This document shows, piece after piece, positions 7,771-16,868 of a DNA stretch of 64,000 nt (the first letter of the stretch is position 1; each line of letters starts with the position of its first letter). Below the pieces are notes generated by a model. That model ran no database searches, was not told the origin of the DNA, and saw nothing but the letters and a program-made list of their open reading frames with translations. The stretch covers positions 7,998,001 to 8,062,000 of the forward strand of contig NZ_CP023689.1 in assembly GCF_008704715.1 (NCBI RefSeq), read 5' to 3'. The DNA is from Streptomyces chartreusis (lineage in GTDB: Bacteria; Actinomycetota; Actinomycetes; Streptomycetales; Streptomycetaceae). A program made the position numbers and the translations under genes.

Positions 7771-8409
7771 ATGACTAGCACCTTCCCCAACATCTCCATC
7801 AGCACGGAGCGGTTGGTGCTGCGCCCCCTTGACGAGGACGACGTGCCCGCGCTGGCCGAGATGATGAACGACGAACAGGTCGGCGCCTGGACCGACGTCC
7901 CGCAGCCCTTCTCCGAGGAGGGCGCCCGCACCTGGATCGCCGATTACGCCCCGACGGAACGCGAGTCCGGCCGCGGACTCGACCTCGCCGTCACCGAGTT
8001 CCTCACCCAGCGCCTGGTCGGCGTCGTCCAGCTGACCAAGACGAACTGGCATGTGCGTGCCACCGAGTTGTCGTACATCGTCGCCCCCTGGGCCCGCGGC
8101 GAGGGGTACGCCTCCGAGGCCGCGCTCGCCACCGCCCAATGGCTGTTCACCGACCAGAAGTTCGAGCGCATCGAGCTGCGCACGGCCGCCGACAACACCG
8201 CCTCCCAGCAGGTCGCCCAGAAGATCGGCTGCATCAGCGAGGGAGTCCTGCGCAACGCGTGCATAGCGCACGTCCGCACGGACGACGGCACCTGGGCCGA
8301 CGTACGCACCGACTTCATCGTGTGGAGCCTCCTGCCGGAGGACCTCGACGGCGCCGGTGAGCAACTTGCCGACAGCGGCGGCTTCACGTCGTTCGGCGAG
8401 TGGAACTGA
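7771..8409 (+). CDS. GNAT family acetyltransferase, RimJ/RimL-like
   Basis: 212-residue acetyltransferase. The N-terminus (STERLVLRPLDEDDVPAL) is typical of RimJ/RimL-type enzymes that acetylate protein N-termini or antibiotics. The acetyl-CoA loop is seen in APWARGEGYASEA, and the C-terminal NTASQQVAQKIGCISEGVLR also fits. The true substrate is unknown. The ATG at 7771 has GGAG 8 bases upstream; longer upstream frames run through the metQ terminator and are rejected. Monocistronic. Confidence 0.87.
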   Translation: MTSTFPNISISTERLVLRPLDEDDVPALAEMMNDEQVGAWTDVPQPFSEEGARTWIADYAPTERESGRGLDLAVTEFLTQRLVGVVQLTKTNWHVRATELSYIVAPWARGEGYASEAALATAQWLFTDQKFERIELRTAADNTASQQVAQKIGCISEGVLRNACIAHVRTDDGTWADVRTDFIVWSLLPEDLDGAGEQLADSGGFTSFGEWN

Positions 8410-8524
8410 CGGAAAACGAACCCGTCGGCGGGGTCGGTGCCGAGCCGGTGACCAGGTACCCTCACGGAGCCTGCCCCTCGGGCTGCCCCGCAACGACCTG
8501 CGCAAACCCTGGAGACTGACGACG

Positions 8525-9742
8525 ATGGCCGACCGCGTCACGGTGATCGGCTGGGACGGCTCGCCGCTGACCGCCGCGGCCCGCTCAGCCCTCGGCGCCG
8601 CCACGCTCGTGGCCGGTGCCGCCCACCACCTGGCGCTCCCCGAGGTGCCGCCCAACGCTGAGCGCATCCGCCTCGGCAGCGTCTCCCTCGCCGCCCGCCG
8701 CATCGCGGGCCACCGCGGCACCGCGGTCGTGCTGGCCGATGGCGACCCCGCCTTCTTCGGCGTCGTACGGACCTTGCGCGCGCCCGAGTTCGGCCTGGAG
8801 GTCGAGGTCGTCCCCGCCGTCTCCTCGGTCGCCGCCGCCTTCGCCCGCGCCGGCATGCCCTGGGACGACGCACAAGTGGTCGTCGCACACCGGCGCACCC
8901 TGCGACGCGCGGTGAATGTGTGCCGAGCCCACACCAAGGTCGCCGTCCTCACGTCACCCGGCGCCGGCCCCGCCGAACTCGGCCTGCTGCTGGAGGGCGT
9001 CCACCGCACCTTCGTGATCTGCGAGGAACTGGGCACCGAGCGGGAACAGGTCACCGTCGTCACCTCCGACAAGGCCGCCGACCACACCTGGCGCGATCCG
9101 AACGTCGTCATCGTCATCGGCGGCCACGCCGGCACCACGGAGGCCGGGGAGTGGATCGCCGGCCGGGACCCGAGCGCCGGTCCGCGCGGCTGGACACTGC
9201 CCGCCGAGTCCTACGGCGGACTCATGAGCGAGAGCGAACTCGAACCGCTGCGTGCCGCCCAACTCGCCCGCCTCGGCCCGCGCGTCGGCGACCTCGTGTG
9301 GGACATCGGCTGTGCCAGCGGCGCCTTCGCCACCGAGGCCGCCCGGGCCGGCGCCGCCGTCATCGCCGTCGACCGCGACCCGCAGGCGTGCACCCGCACC
9401 GAGGCCAACGCACGCGCGTTCGGGGTCCAGCTCCAGATCGTCCACGGCACCGCCCCGCACGTCCTGGAGAACCTCCCCGAGCCGGACGTCGTCCGTGTCG
9501 GGGGCGGGGGAGCGGCCGTCGTGTCGGCCGTCGCCGACCGGCGCCCGCAGCGCATCGTCACGCACGCCGCGACCCGCGACGACGCCGAACTCATCGGCCG
9601 CGGCCTCTCCGAACACGGCTACGACGTCGAGTGCTCCCTCCTCCAGTCCGTCGAACTCGACACCCGGGCCTGGACGGAGCGCGAGCGCAGCGTCGCCTTC
9701 CTGCTCACCGGGCAGTTGGGACCGCGCCCGACGTCTCGCTGA
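8525..9742 (+). CDS. cobL: Precorrin-6Y C5,15-methyltransferase (decarboxylating), CbiE-CbiT fusion
   Basis: Bifunctional enzyme of the aerobic cobalamin pathway that methylates C-5 and C-15 of precorrin-6B and decarboxylates the C-12 acetate, giving precorrin-8. 405 residues. The N-terminal half (1 to about 205) is a CbiE-type tetrapyrrole methylase with VVLADGDPAFFG and VVPAVSSVAAAFARAG. The C-terminal half (about 230-400) is a CbiT-like Rossmann methyltransferase with the SAM motif VWDIGCASGAF near residue 258. ATG 8525 is preceded by GGAG. No B12 riboswitch core was found in the 115 bases upstream. Confidence 0.93.
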   Translation: MADRVTVIGWDGSPLTAAARSALGAATLVAGAAHHLALPEVPPNAERIRLGSVSLAARRIAGHRGTAVVLADGDPAFFGVVRTLRAPEFGLEVEVVPAVSSVAAAFARAGMPWDDAQVVVAHRRTLRRAVNVCRAHTKVAVLTSPGAGPAELGLLLEGVHRTFVICEELGTEREQVTVVTSDKAADHTWRDPNVVIVIGGHAGTTEAGEWIAGRDPSAGPRGWTLPAESYGGLMSESELEPLRAAQLARLGPRVGDLVWDIGCASGAFATEAARAGAAVIAVDRDPQACTRTEANARAFGVQLQIVHGTAPHVLENLPEPDVVRVGGGGAAVVSAVADRRPQRIVTHAATRDDAELIGRGLSEHGYDVECSLLQSVELDTRAWTERERSVAFLLTGQLGPRPTSR

Positions 9743-10158
9743 GCAACGCCGGTCGGGCGACGGGCGGGCACCGCCCGATCGCACGGTGTGACCGTCCACC
9801 CTCCCCGTGATCCTGTTGTCGTACCGCGCGCGGTAGGCTGGCCGATCGTTGTACCGCACTCGGTCGCCCGGCTATTCGTCGGTCAATGTCCGGAAAAACA
9901 TGCCCCGTTTGGGGTGGGTGTGGTACGGCGAAACCGGAGGACGCGCAACGTGGCGCAGTCCACATCGGCCTGTCGCGGATCAAGCTGTCGCGACGGACGA
10001 ATGACCACGACAATGCCACTGAATGGCTTTGTCGCCTTTTTGGGACGGGTCGTTCGTGCCGCTGGGCAAGCACGCTCGTTCTTCACTGCGGGGGCGGTCG
10101 GTGCGCCGTTCCCGGTGAGCTGGTCGTATAAGCACTAACCGATGGGCGAGGGGTACGC
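9743..10158 (+). other. 416-base leader region before the bluB-cobT fusion
   Basis: No credible protein gene: open frames here have third-position composition unlike real genes and match nothing recognised. The region is noticeably more AT-rich than its neighbours. It contains an imperfect direct repeat with GTTGT and GTACCGC elements (about 9818-9836 and 9847-9866), a tandem TGTCGCG (9971 and 9986) and a hairpin at 10008-10034 followed by five T. The start of bluB-cobT is preceded by GCGAGGGG. Confidence 0.5.
10008..10041 (+). terminator. Hairpin with T-run inside the bluB-cobT leader
   Basis: Outer stem 10008-10013 with 10029-10034, one T-T mismatch, inner stem 10015-10018 with 10024-10027, 5-base loop, then CC and TTTTT at 10037-10041. 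It resembles an intrinsic terminator placed 118 bases before the ATG, so it could be an attenuator or simply terminate transcription from cobL. Confidence 0.5.
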
Positions 10159-13100
10159 ATGACCGACACCGGCCAGGTCCCGGGCGAGGGACTGCCGGAG
10201 AGCGCAGGCACGGTGGAGCAGCCGGGCGCCCCCGCGGCGCACGGTACGTACACCTACCTCTCCGAGACCACCGCCGAGGACGAGGACCTCCTGATGCCCG
10301 GCACCCAGGGTGCCTGGGGCAATGAGGTCGCCCCACCCATGCCGGAGCCGGTCGTCGAGGCACTGCACGAGCCGGGCGCGCACGAGATGTCCGGCCGCGA
10401 TAGCGGCTCGGTCGACCTCAGCGCCGTCCGCCTCCCGGGCCCCACGGCTCCCACGTCGCCGATCCCGCCGATCACCCCGCGGCGCCCCCTGCACCTCGGC
10501 CCGCCCATCCCGGACGCCTCCGCGAGCCCGGTCCGCTCCCTCGCCGACCGCGGCGCCGTCGGCGCACCGGTCCGCCAGGCCGGCCCGGTCCCGGTGAGCC
10601 CCGAGTACCCGGACGCCACGGTCCCGCAGCCGGCGGCACCCTGGGGCGCCGCCGCCCAGATTCCGGCCCCCGGGCCGTCGAGCACGGAGGCGTTGGCTGC
10701 CGAAACGGTTATTCCCACGCAGCAGCCTGTCGGTGTGGCACAGGCGGCGGTGGCTCGGGCGGCCGGGTCCGCTCCGCAGGAGGGTGTGTACGCGGGGCAG
10801 GAGCCGGTTGCTGTTGCTGCTGCCGGTGTCGCGCCGGTTGCCGAGGCGATGCCCGGTCATGACGTTGCGCAGGGGCCGGTGGCCTCGGGCGCCGGGGAGG
10901 GCGACGGGGCTGTTTCCGGTGCCGAGGAGGGCGCGGGAGCCGTGCCCGTCGGCGCCGGTGACTCGGTCACTGGTGGGGGCGAGGCCGCTGACGCCGTGCC
11001 GACTGCTGGGCCCGTGCCCGGCGGGGACGGTGGCCAGGAGGTTCCGGGCGTCGGTGCGGCGTCGGAGGGTGACGCCGGGATCGGGCAGCGCCCGGTGGGT
11101 GCTGAGGGCACCGAGGTCGCTGGGGCTGTCGAGGCTCCGACGGTTGCCGAGCCGCTCGTGGCCGGAGAAGCGCCCGCCGGTGAGGCCGTTCCGGCCGCCG
11201 AGGTCGCGCAGGCTGCTGAGGGCTCGGTCCCTGAGGCTGCCCAGCCTTCCGAGGCACCCGCCGCCCAGGCCGACGACGTGATCGCCGACGCAGGCCAGGT
11301 GGCCGAAGGCGTCGCCGGGGATGTGGTTGCCGAAGCTGCCGCGCCTGACGCCGCCCAAGTTGCCGAGGCCAAAGCCGCTGAGGCCGGTCACATGGCCGAC
11401 GCCCCCGCCTCGCAGGGCCAGCCGCTTCCCGAGGCCGCGGCCCCCGACGCCGCACAGCTCCCGGGTGCTCCCGCTCCCGGCGCCGCACAGGTTCCCGGTG
11501 CCCCCGAGGCCGCCCAGGCCCCCGACGCCGTAGTCCCCGCCTCCGCCGAGGCCCCCGCACAGATCGTCGAGCCCCACGCCCCGCAGGCCGTGCCCGCTCC
11601 CGAGGCGGTTCTGCCGCCCGAGGGAGCCCTGCCGCCCGAGGCCGCGCAGTTCCCGGAAGCCGCGCAGTTCCCCGAAGCCGCGCAGGCTCCCGAAGCGGCA
11701 CAGCACCCCGAGGCCGCCCAGGCCCTCCCGGAAGCCTCTCAGGCCCCCCAGCTCGTGGACGTCGAGCACGCCGCTGCGGCCCCGCAGCCGGCCGACGCCG
11801 TCGCCGCGCCCACCGACGGCGCCCCCGCGGCCGTAGCCCCCGAAGCGACCCCGCAGCCCCAGGACGCGGATCAGCCCGTCCAGCAGGACGCCCCCGCCGT
11901 TCCGGCCGAGCTGCCCGCCCACGAGCCGCAGCAGGCACCGGCCCCCGAGGCCGTCCCGGACGCCGATCTCGTATCGGCCCCGGAGGCCGTCCCGGACGCC
12001 GGCCTCGCGCCGGCACCCGAGGTCCTCCCGGACGCCACCCCTGCACAGGGTCCCGGAGCCGTCCTCGCGCAGGCCCAGCAGAACCCCACGCAGGACGGAG
12101 TTCCGGTGAACGCCGACCCCGCCGCCCAGGCCACGGACGCGAGCGCGCCCGCCGCCGACGCGGAAGCCCCCGTAGCGGATCCCGCAGCCGAGGCCGACCC
12201 GACGGCCTTCGCGGCCCCGGCACCCGACGCCGCTCCGTCGGCCCCGCTTCCGGACGCCCCGCAGACACCGGACGGCGAACCGACCGGAGCCTCCCAGCCG
12301 GCCGCCGCGATGCCGCAGCCCCTCGCCGCCGCAACCGCCGGCCCGGGCATGACCGAGCACCCCGCGACCCCGGCCGAGACCTACGAGTCGTTCGTCGCCG
12401 AGCCCGCGGGCCCGCAGCTCCGGTCCCAGCCCCACCCCGCGCAACTCGCCGAGGACCCGGCCCGACCGGGCGTCGAGTCCGCGGCGTCCGGCGAGGCCGA
12501 GCCCGTCGCCGTGCTGCCGAGCGGCATCCCGCAGGAGTCCGCGCCCGGACAGCCGCTGGGCCAGTTCGTGCCGGTGGAGGGCTCGGTGCCGACCACCCCG
12601 CACCTCGCCCCGACCCCGCCGCAGCCGATCGTGCTGCCGGTGACGGAGGGGACCGGCCCCGCCGCCACGGTGCCCGCGCCCCGGGACGGCGACCCCGAAC
12701 TCGTACAGCACGCCGACGACCTGGACACCCGGGCCGCCGATCAGGAAGACCAGGAAGAGCAGGCGGAAGAGAGCACGGCCGTGGTCGAGGAAACACGACA
12801 GTCCACCGGTCCGGCGGCGCCCGCCTACGACGACGCCGAACGCGCGGCCGTCCTCAAGGTCATGCGCGAGCGCCGCGACATCCGCAACGGCTTCCGCAGC
12901 GACCCGATCCCGCACGAGGTCCTGCTCCGGGTCCTGGAGGCCGCCCACACCGCGCCCTCCGTCGGCCACTCCCAGCCCTGGGACTTCGTCGTCATCCGCT
13001 CCGCTGACACCCGGCGCACCATGCACGAGCTGGCGTCGCGTCAGCGCGAGGCTTACGCCAAGTCCCTCCCCAAGGGCCGCGCGAAGCAGTTCAAGGAACT

Positions 13101-14541
13101 GAAGATCGAGGCCATCCTCGACACCCCGGTGAACATCGTCGTCACCGCCGACCCGACCCGCGGCGGCCGCCACACCCTCGGCCGGCACACCCAGCCGCAG
13201 ATGGCCCCGTACTCCGCGGCTCTCGCCGTCGAGAACCTGTGGCTCGCCGCGCGCGCCGAGGGCCTCGGCGTCGGCTGGGTCAGCTTCTTCGACGAGCGCG
13301 AGATGGTCCGCGCGCTGGGGCTGCCCGAGCACCTGGAGGTCATCGCCTACCTGTGCGTCGGGTACGTCGACGAGTTCCCGGACGAGCCCGAGCTGATGCA
13401 GGCCGGCTGGTCCAAGCGCCGCCCGCTCTCCTGGGTCGTCCACGAGGAGACGTACGGCCGTCGTGCCCTGCCCGGCGAGGAGCCGCACGACCTGCTCGCC
13501 GAGACCGTCGCCCAGATCCGCCCGCTGGACGCCAAGGCGCTCGGCGAGGCCTGGGAGCGGCAGAAGCGGATGACGAAGCCGGCCGGCGCGCTCGGCATGC
13601 TGGAGATCATCTCCGCTCAGCTGTCCGGGCTCTCGCGCCAGTGCCCGCCGCCCATCCCGGAGCCCGCGGCCGTCGCGATCTTCGCCGGTGACCACGGCGT
13701 GCACGCCCAGGGCGTCACGCCGTGGCCCCAGGAGGTGACGGCCCAGATGGTCGCCAACTTCCTCGGCGGCGGCGCGGTCTGCAACGCCTTCGCAGGGCAG
13801 GTGGGCGCCGAGGTGTGCGTCGTCGACGTCGGCGTCGCGGCCGACCTCCCGGCCACCCCCGGCCTCCTGCCCCGCAAGGTCCGCGCGGGCACCTCGGACA
13901 TGACGACCGGCCCCGCGATGACCCGCGAGGAGGCCAAGCAGGCCATCGAGGTCGGCATCGAGACCGCCCGCGACCTGGTGGCGGCCGGCAACAAGGCGCT
14001 GCTGACCGGCGAGATGGGCATCGCCAACACGACCGCGTCGGCCGCCCTGATCTCCGTCTTCACGGGCGCTGACGCCGCCGAGGTCACCGGCCGCGGCACC
14101 GGCATCAACGACGAGACGCTGGCCCGCAAGACCGAGGTCGTGCGCCGCGCGATCGAGGTCCACCAGCCCGACCCGGCCGACCCCATCGGCGTCCTCGCCG
14201 CGATCGGCGGTTTCGAGCACGCCGCGCTCGTCGGGCTCCTGCTGGGCGGCGCGTCGCTGCGTACGCCGGTGATCCTCGACGGCGTCAGCGCCGGTGCCGC
14301 CGCCCTGGTGGCGCGCGCGATCGCCCCCGAGGTGCTCGCCGCCTGCATCGCGGGCCACCGCAGCGCCGAGCCGGGCCATGTGGCCGCCCTCAACAAGCTG
14401 GGCCTGCGCCCGCTGGTCGACCTCGACCTCCGCCTCGGCGAGGGCACGGGCGCCCTCCTCGCCCTCCCGCTGGTGCAGAGCACGGCGCGGGCGATGCACG
14501 AGGTGGCGACGTTCGACTCGGCCGGGGTCACCGAGAAGTAG
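10159..14541 (+). CDS. cobT: Fusion of 5,6-dimethylbenzimidazole synthase (BluB) and nicotinate-nucleotide-DMB phosphoribosyltransferase (CobT), with a giant disordered N-terminus
   Basis: 1460 residues. Residues 1 to about 180 are Pro-rich with a conserved-looking acidic patch (TAEDEDLLMPGTQG). Residues about 180-880 are an Ala/Pro/Glu/Gln/Val low-complexity tract with near-repeats such as FPEAAQ and PEAVPDA. Residues about 890-1100 are a BluB flavin-destructase domain (RRDIRNGFRSDPIP, HTAPSVGHSQPWDFVVI, LGVGWVSFF), which makes the lower ligand of B12. Residues about 1105-1460 are CobT (FAGDHGVH, GEMGIANTTASAA, catalytic Glu in LRLGEGTGA), which activates DMB to alpha-ribazole phosphate. Fusion couples making the base to its activation. 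Start ATG 10159 follows GCGAGGGG. Confidence 0.93.
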   Translation: MTDTGQVPGEGLPESAGTVEQPGAPAAHGTYTYLSETTAEDEDLLMPGTQGAWGNEVAPPMPEPVVEALHEPGAHEMSGRDSGSVDLSAVRLPGPTAPTSPIPPITPRRPLHLGPPIPDASASPVRSLADRGAVGAPVRQAGPVPVSPEYPDATVPQPAAPWGAAAQIPAPGPSSTEALAAETVIPTQQPVGVAQAAVARAAGSAPQEGVYAGQEPVAVAAAGVAPVAEAMPGHDVAQGPVASGAGEGDGAVSGAEEGAGAVPVGAGDSVTGGGEAADAVPTAGPVPGGDGGQEVPGVGAASEGDAGIGQRPVGAEGTEVAGAVEAPTVAEPLVAGEAPAGEAVPAAEVAQAAEGSVPEAAQPSEAPAAQADDVIADAGQVAEGVAGDVVAEAAAPDAAQVAEAKAAEAGHMADAPASQGQPLPEAAAPDAAQLPGAPAPGAAQVPGAPEAAQAPDAVVPASAEAPAQIVEPHAPQAVPAPEAVLPPEGALPPEAAQFPEAAQFPEAAQAPEAAQHPEAAQALPEASQAPQLVDVEHAAAAPQPADAVAAPTDGAPAAVAPEATPQPQDADQPVQQDAPAVPAELPAHEPQQAPAPEAVPDADLVSAPEAVPDAGLAPAPEVLPDATPAQGPGAVLAQAQQNPTQDGVPVNADPAAQATDASAPAADAEAPVADPAAEADPTAFAAPAPDAAPSAPLPDAPQTPDGEPTGASQPAAAMPQPLAAATAGPGMTEHPATPAETYESFVAEPAGPQLRSQPHPAQLAEDPARPGVESAASGEAEPVAVLPSGIPQESAPGQPLGQFVPVEGSVPTTPHLAPTPPQPIVLPVTEGTGPAATVPAPRDGDPELVQHADDLDTRAADQEDQEEQAEESTAVVEETRQSTGPAAPAYDDAERAAVLKVMRERRDIRNGFRSDPIPHEVLLRVLEAAHTAPSVGHSQPWDFVVIRSADTRRTMHELASRQREAYAKSLPKGRAKQFKELKIEAILDTPVNIVVTADPTRGGRHTLGRHTQPQMAPYSAALAVENLWLAARAEGLGVGWVSFFDEREMVRALGLPEHLEVIAYLCVGYVDEFPDEPELMQAGWSKRRPLSWVVHEETYGRRALPGEEPHDLLAETVAQIRPLDAKALGEAWERQKRMTKPAGALGMLEIISAQLSGLSRQCPPPIPEPAAVAIFAGDHGVHAQGVTPWPQEVTAQMVANFLGGGAVCNAFAGQVGAEVCVVDVGVAADLPATPGLLPRKVRAGTSDMTTGPAMTREEAKQAIEVGIETARDLVAAGNKALLTGEMGIANTTASAALISVFTGADAAEVTGRGTGINDETLARKTEVVRRAIEVHQPDPADPIGVLAAIGGFEHAALVGLLLGGASLRTPVILDGVSAGAAALVARAIAPEVLAACIAGHRSAEPGHVAALNKLGLRPLVDLDLRLGEGTGALLALPLVQSTARAMHEVATFDSAGVTEK

Positions 14542-14547
14542 CCGGGC

Positions 14548-14629
14548 GACTGGGGACCCGGGGACGTGCACCCCGGGTCCTCAGTCACGTCACTGCGACT
14601 CGGGGAAGCGCGATCCCGGGTCCCCAGTC
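14548..14629 (+). terminator. Terminator with a duplicated 3' arm after bluB-cobT
   Basis: The 5' arm 14548-14563 pairs with 14571-14586 (16 bp, one G-U, 7-base loop). A second copy of the 3' arm at 14615-14629 pairs perfectly over 15 bp with 14548-14562. The two arms sit in an imperfect tandem repeat, so two mutually exclusive hairpins are possible. Confidence 0.7.
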
Positions 14630-14741
14630 ATATCGCTGCGGTCGCCCAGCCACCGGACACTTGAACCGCCGAAACCGCCCGCAGCATAAAATCCGCACGT
14701 CAGGGCATCGCACCGCCGCCGCAAAAGGGAGCCGCACCCTC

Positions 14742-15974
14742 ATGGCCGAAAATCCCGCCTACCCCGTAGGCCTCCGCCTCACCGGCCGCCGGGTCGTCGT
14801 CCTCGGCGGCGGCCAGGTGGCCCAGCGCCGCCTCCCGGCCCTCGTCGCGGCGGGCGCCGACGTCCTCCTGGTGTCCCCCGAGGCGACCCCGTCGGTCGAG
14901 GCGATGGTGGACGCGGGCGAGGTCACCTGGCACCGGCGCCGTTACGAGGACGGCGACCTCGCCGACGCCTGGTACGCCCTGATCGCCACCAGCGACCACG
15001 AGGCCAACACCGCCGCCTCCGCCGAGGCCGAGCGCCACCGCGTGTGGTGCGTCCGCTCCGACGACGCCGACGCGGCCACCGCCTGGACCCCGGCCACCGG
15101 CCACAGCGAGGGCGTCACGGTCGCCGTCCTCACCACCGACGCACGCGGCCGCGACCCCCGCCACACCGCCGCCATCCGCGACGCGGTCGTCGAGGGCCTG
15201 CGCGACGGCACTCTCGTCGCCCCGCACCACCGCACCCGCACGCCCGGCGTCGCCCTCGTCGGCGGCGGCCCCGGCGACCCGGACCTGATCACCGTGCGCG
15301 GCCGCCGTCTGCTCGCCGAGGCCGACGTGGTCATCACCGACCACCTGGGCCCGCGCGACCTGCTCGCCGAACTGCCGCCGAGCGTCGAGGTGATCGACGC
15401 GGCGAAGCTGCCGTACGGCCGTTTCATGGCCCAGGAGGCCATCAACAACGCGCTGATCGAGCACGCCAAGCAGGGCAAGTCGGTGGTCCGCCTCAAGGGC
15501 GGCGACCCCTTCGTCTACGGCCGTGGCATGGAGGAGGTCAACGCGCTCGCCGAGGCCGGCGTCCCGTGCACGGTCGTGCCCGGCATCTCCAGCTCCATCT
15601 CGGTCCCGGGTGCCGCCGGCATCCCGGTCACCCACCGGGGCGTCGCCCATGAGTTCACCGTGGTCAGCGGCCACATCGCCCCCGATGACGAGCGCTCCCT
15701 CGTCGACTGGCCGTCGCTCGCCAAGCTCACCGGCACCCTGGTCGTCCTCATGGGCGTCGGCACCATCGGGAAGGTCGCCGAGACCCTCGTCGCGCACGGC
15801 AAGTCCCCCGACACCCCCGTCGCCCTGGTCCAGGAGGGCACGACGGCGGCCCAGCGCCGGGTCGACGCGACCCTCGCCACGGCGAGCCAGGCGGTGCTCG
15901 ACCACGAAGTGAAGCCGCCGGCGGTCATCGTCATCGGCGAGGTCGTGAAGGTCGGACCGACCCCTTCCGCGTAA
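14742..15974 (+). CDS. cysG: Siroheme synthase / uroporphyrinogen-III C-methyltransferase
   Basis: 410 residues. The N-terminal part (about 1-150) is a precorrin-2 dehydrogenase/ferrochelatase domain with NAD-binding VVVLGGGQVAQRR. The C-terminal part (about 165-405) is a SAM uroporphyrinogen-III methyltransferase with VALVGGGPGDPDLITVRG, RLKGGDPFVYGRG and VPGISSSISVPG. It converts uroporphyrinogen III to precorrin-2 and on to sirohydrochlorin or siroheme, the cofactor of sulfite and nitrite reductases, and precorrin-2 can feed B12. ATG 14742 has AAAGGGAG about 10 bases upstream. Compared with E. coli CysG the N-terminal domain is shorter. Neighbouring cobL and cobT make a tetrapyrrole cluster. 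Confidence 0.93.
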   Translation: MAENPAYPVGLRLTGRRVVVLGGGQVAQRRLPALVAAGADVLLVSPEATPSVEAMVDAGEVTWHRRRYEDGDLADAWYALIATSDHEANTAASAEAERHRVWCVRSDDADAATAWTPATGHSEGVTVAVLTTDARGRDPRHTAAIRDAVVEGLRDGTLVAPHHRTRTPGVALVGGGPGDPDLITVRGRRLLAEADVVITDHLGPRDLLAELPPSVEVIDAAKLPYGRFMAQEAINNALIEHAKQGKSVVRLKGGDPFVYGRGMEEVNALAEAGVPCTVVPGISSSISVPGAAGIPVTHRGVAHEFTVVSGHIAPDDERSLVDWPSLAKLTGTLVVLMGVGTIGKVAETLVAHGKSPDTPVALVQEGTTAAQRRVDATLATASQAVLDHEVKPPAVIVIGEVVKVGPTPSA

Positions 15975-16038
15975 CCGCGGGTAACCCAACCCGTCCCGAA
16001 CCGTTGGCACCGCACCCAGGACAAGGCAGTATCACTCT

Positions 16039-16857
16039 GTGGCCGATCTCATCACCGTCGATGACCCCACCGACCCGCGCCTGCGCGACTACACGGGCCT
16101 GACCGACGTCGAACTGCGCCGCAAGCGCGAACCGGCCGAGGGCCTGTTCATCGCCGAGGGCGAGAAGGTCATCAGACGGGCCAAGGAAGCCGGCTACGAG
16201 ATGCGGTCGATGCTGCTGTCGGCCAAGTGGGTCGACGTCATGCGCGACGTCATCGACGAACTCCCGGCCCCGGTGTACGCGGTCAGCCCGGAGCTCGCCG
16301 AGCAGGTCACCGGCTATCACGTGCACCGCGGAGCGCTCGCCTCCATGCAGCGCAAGCCGCTGCCGACGGCGACCGAGCTGCTCCAGACGGCCCGCCGCGT
16401 GGTGGTCATGGAGTCGGTCAACGACCACACCAACATCGGTGCCATCTTCCGCTCCGCCGCCGCCCTCGGCATGGACGCGGTCCTGCTCTCACCGGACTGC
16501 GCCGACCCGCTGTACCGCCGCAGCGTCAAGGTCTCCATGGGCGCGGTCTTCTCCGTGCCGTACGCCCGTCTCGACACCTGGCCCAAGGGCCTCGAATCCG
16601 TCCGCGAGGCCGGCTTCACCCTCCTCGCCCTCACCCCCGACGAGAAGGCCAAGACCCTCGACGAGGCCGCCCCGCACCGCATGGACCGGGTCGCGCTGAT
16701 GCTCGGCGCCGAGGGCGACGGCCTCTCCACCCAGGCTCTTGTCGCCGCCGACGAATGGGTCCGCATCCCGATGGCCCACGGAGTCGACTCCCTCAACGTC
16801 GGCGCGGCCGCCGCGGTCGCCTTCTACGCGGTGGCCACCGGCCGCCCCCGGCTTTAG
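16039..16857 (+). CDS. TrmH/SpoU-family RNA 2'-O-methyltransferase
   Basis: 272-residue SPOUT methyltransferase expected to 2'-O-methylate tRNA or rRNA using SAM. N-terminal substrate-binding domain (about 20-105: AEGLFIAEGEKVIRRA). SPOUT knot motifs: motif 1 NIGAIFRSAAALG, motif 2 VALMLGAEGDGLS, motif 3 IPMAHGVDSLNVGAAAAVA. GTG start; the nearest purine stretch is weak. Followed 11 bases later by the Nudix gene, probably one transcript. Which RNA is modified is not evident. Confidence 0.9.
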   Translation: MADLITVDDPTDPRLRDYTGLTDVELRRKREPAEGLFIAEGEKVIRRAKEAGYEMRSMLLSAKWVDVMRDVIDELPAPVYAVSPELAEQVTGYHVHRGALASMQRKPLPTATELLQTARRVVVMESVNDHTNIGAIFRSAAALGMDAVLLSPDCADPLYRRSVKVSMGAVFSVPYARLDTWPKGLESVREAGFTLLALTPDEKAKTLDEAAPHRMDRVALMLGAEGDGLSTQALVAADEWVRIPMAHGVDSLNVGAAAAVAFYAVATGRPRL

Positions 16858-16868
16858 GGCCTGCGCAC

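Noticed and set aside
9788-10138. 116-codon frame in the bluB-cobT leader
   Set aside because: Codon use is not gene-like, no ribosome binding site, no similarity recognised, and it spans the hairpin at 10008-10041.
9743-10158. B12 riboswitch before bluB-cobT or cobL
   Set aside because: A GCCACTG string occurs, but it is part of a simple hairpin and the other conserved riboswitch-core segments are missing; the 115 bases before cobL also lack them.
10135-14571. Very long open frame on the minus strand opposite the bluB-cobT fusion
   Set aside because: It mirrors the plus-strand gene, has Gly/Arg/Asp-rich composition without any domain, and arises from high-GC codon bias.
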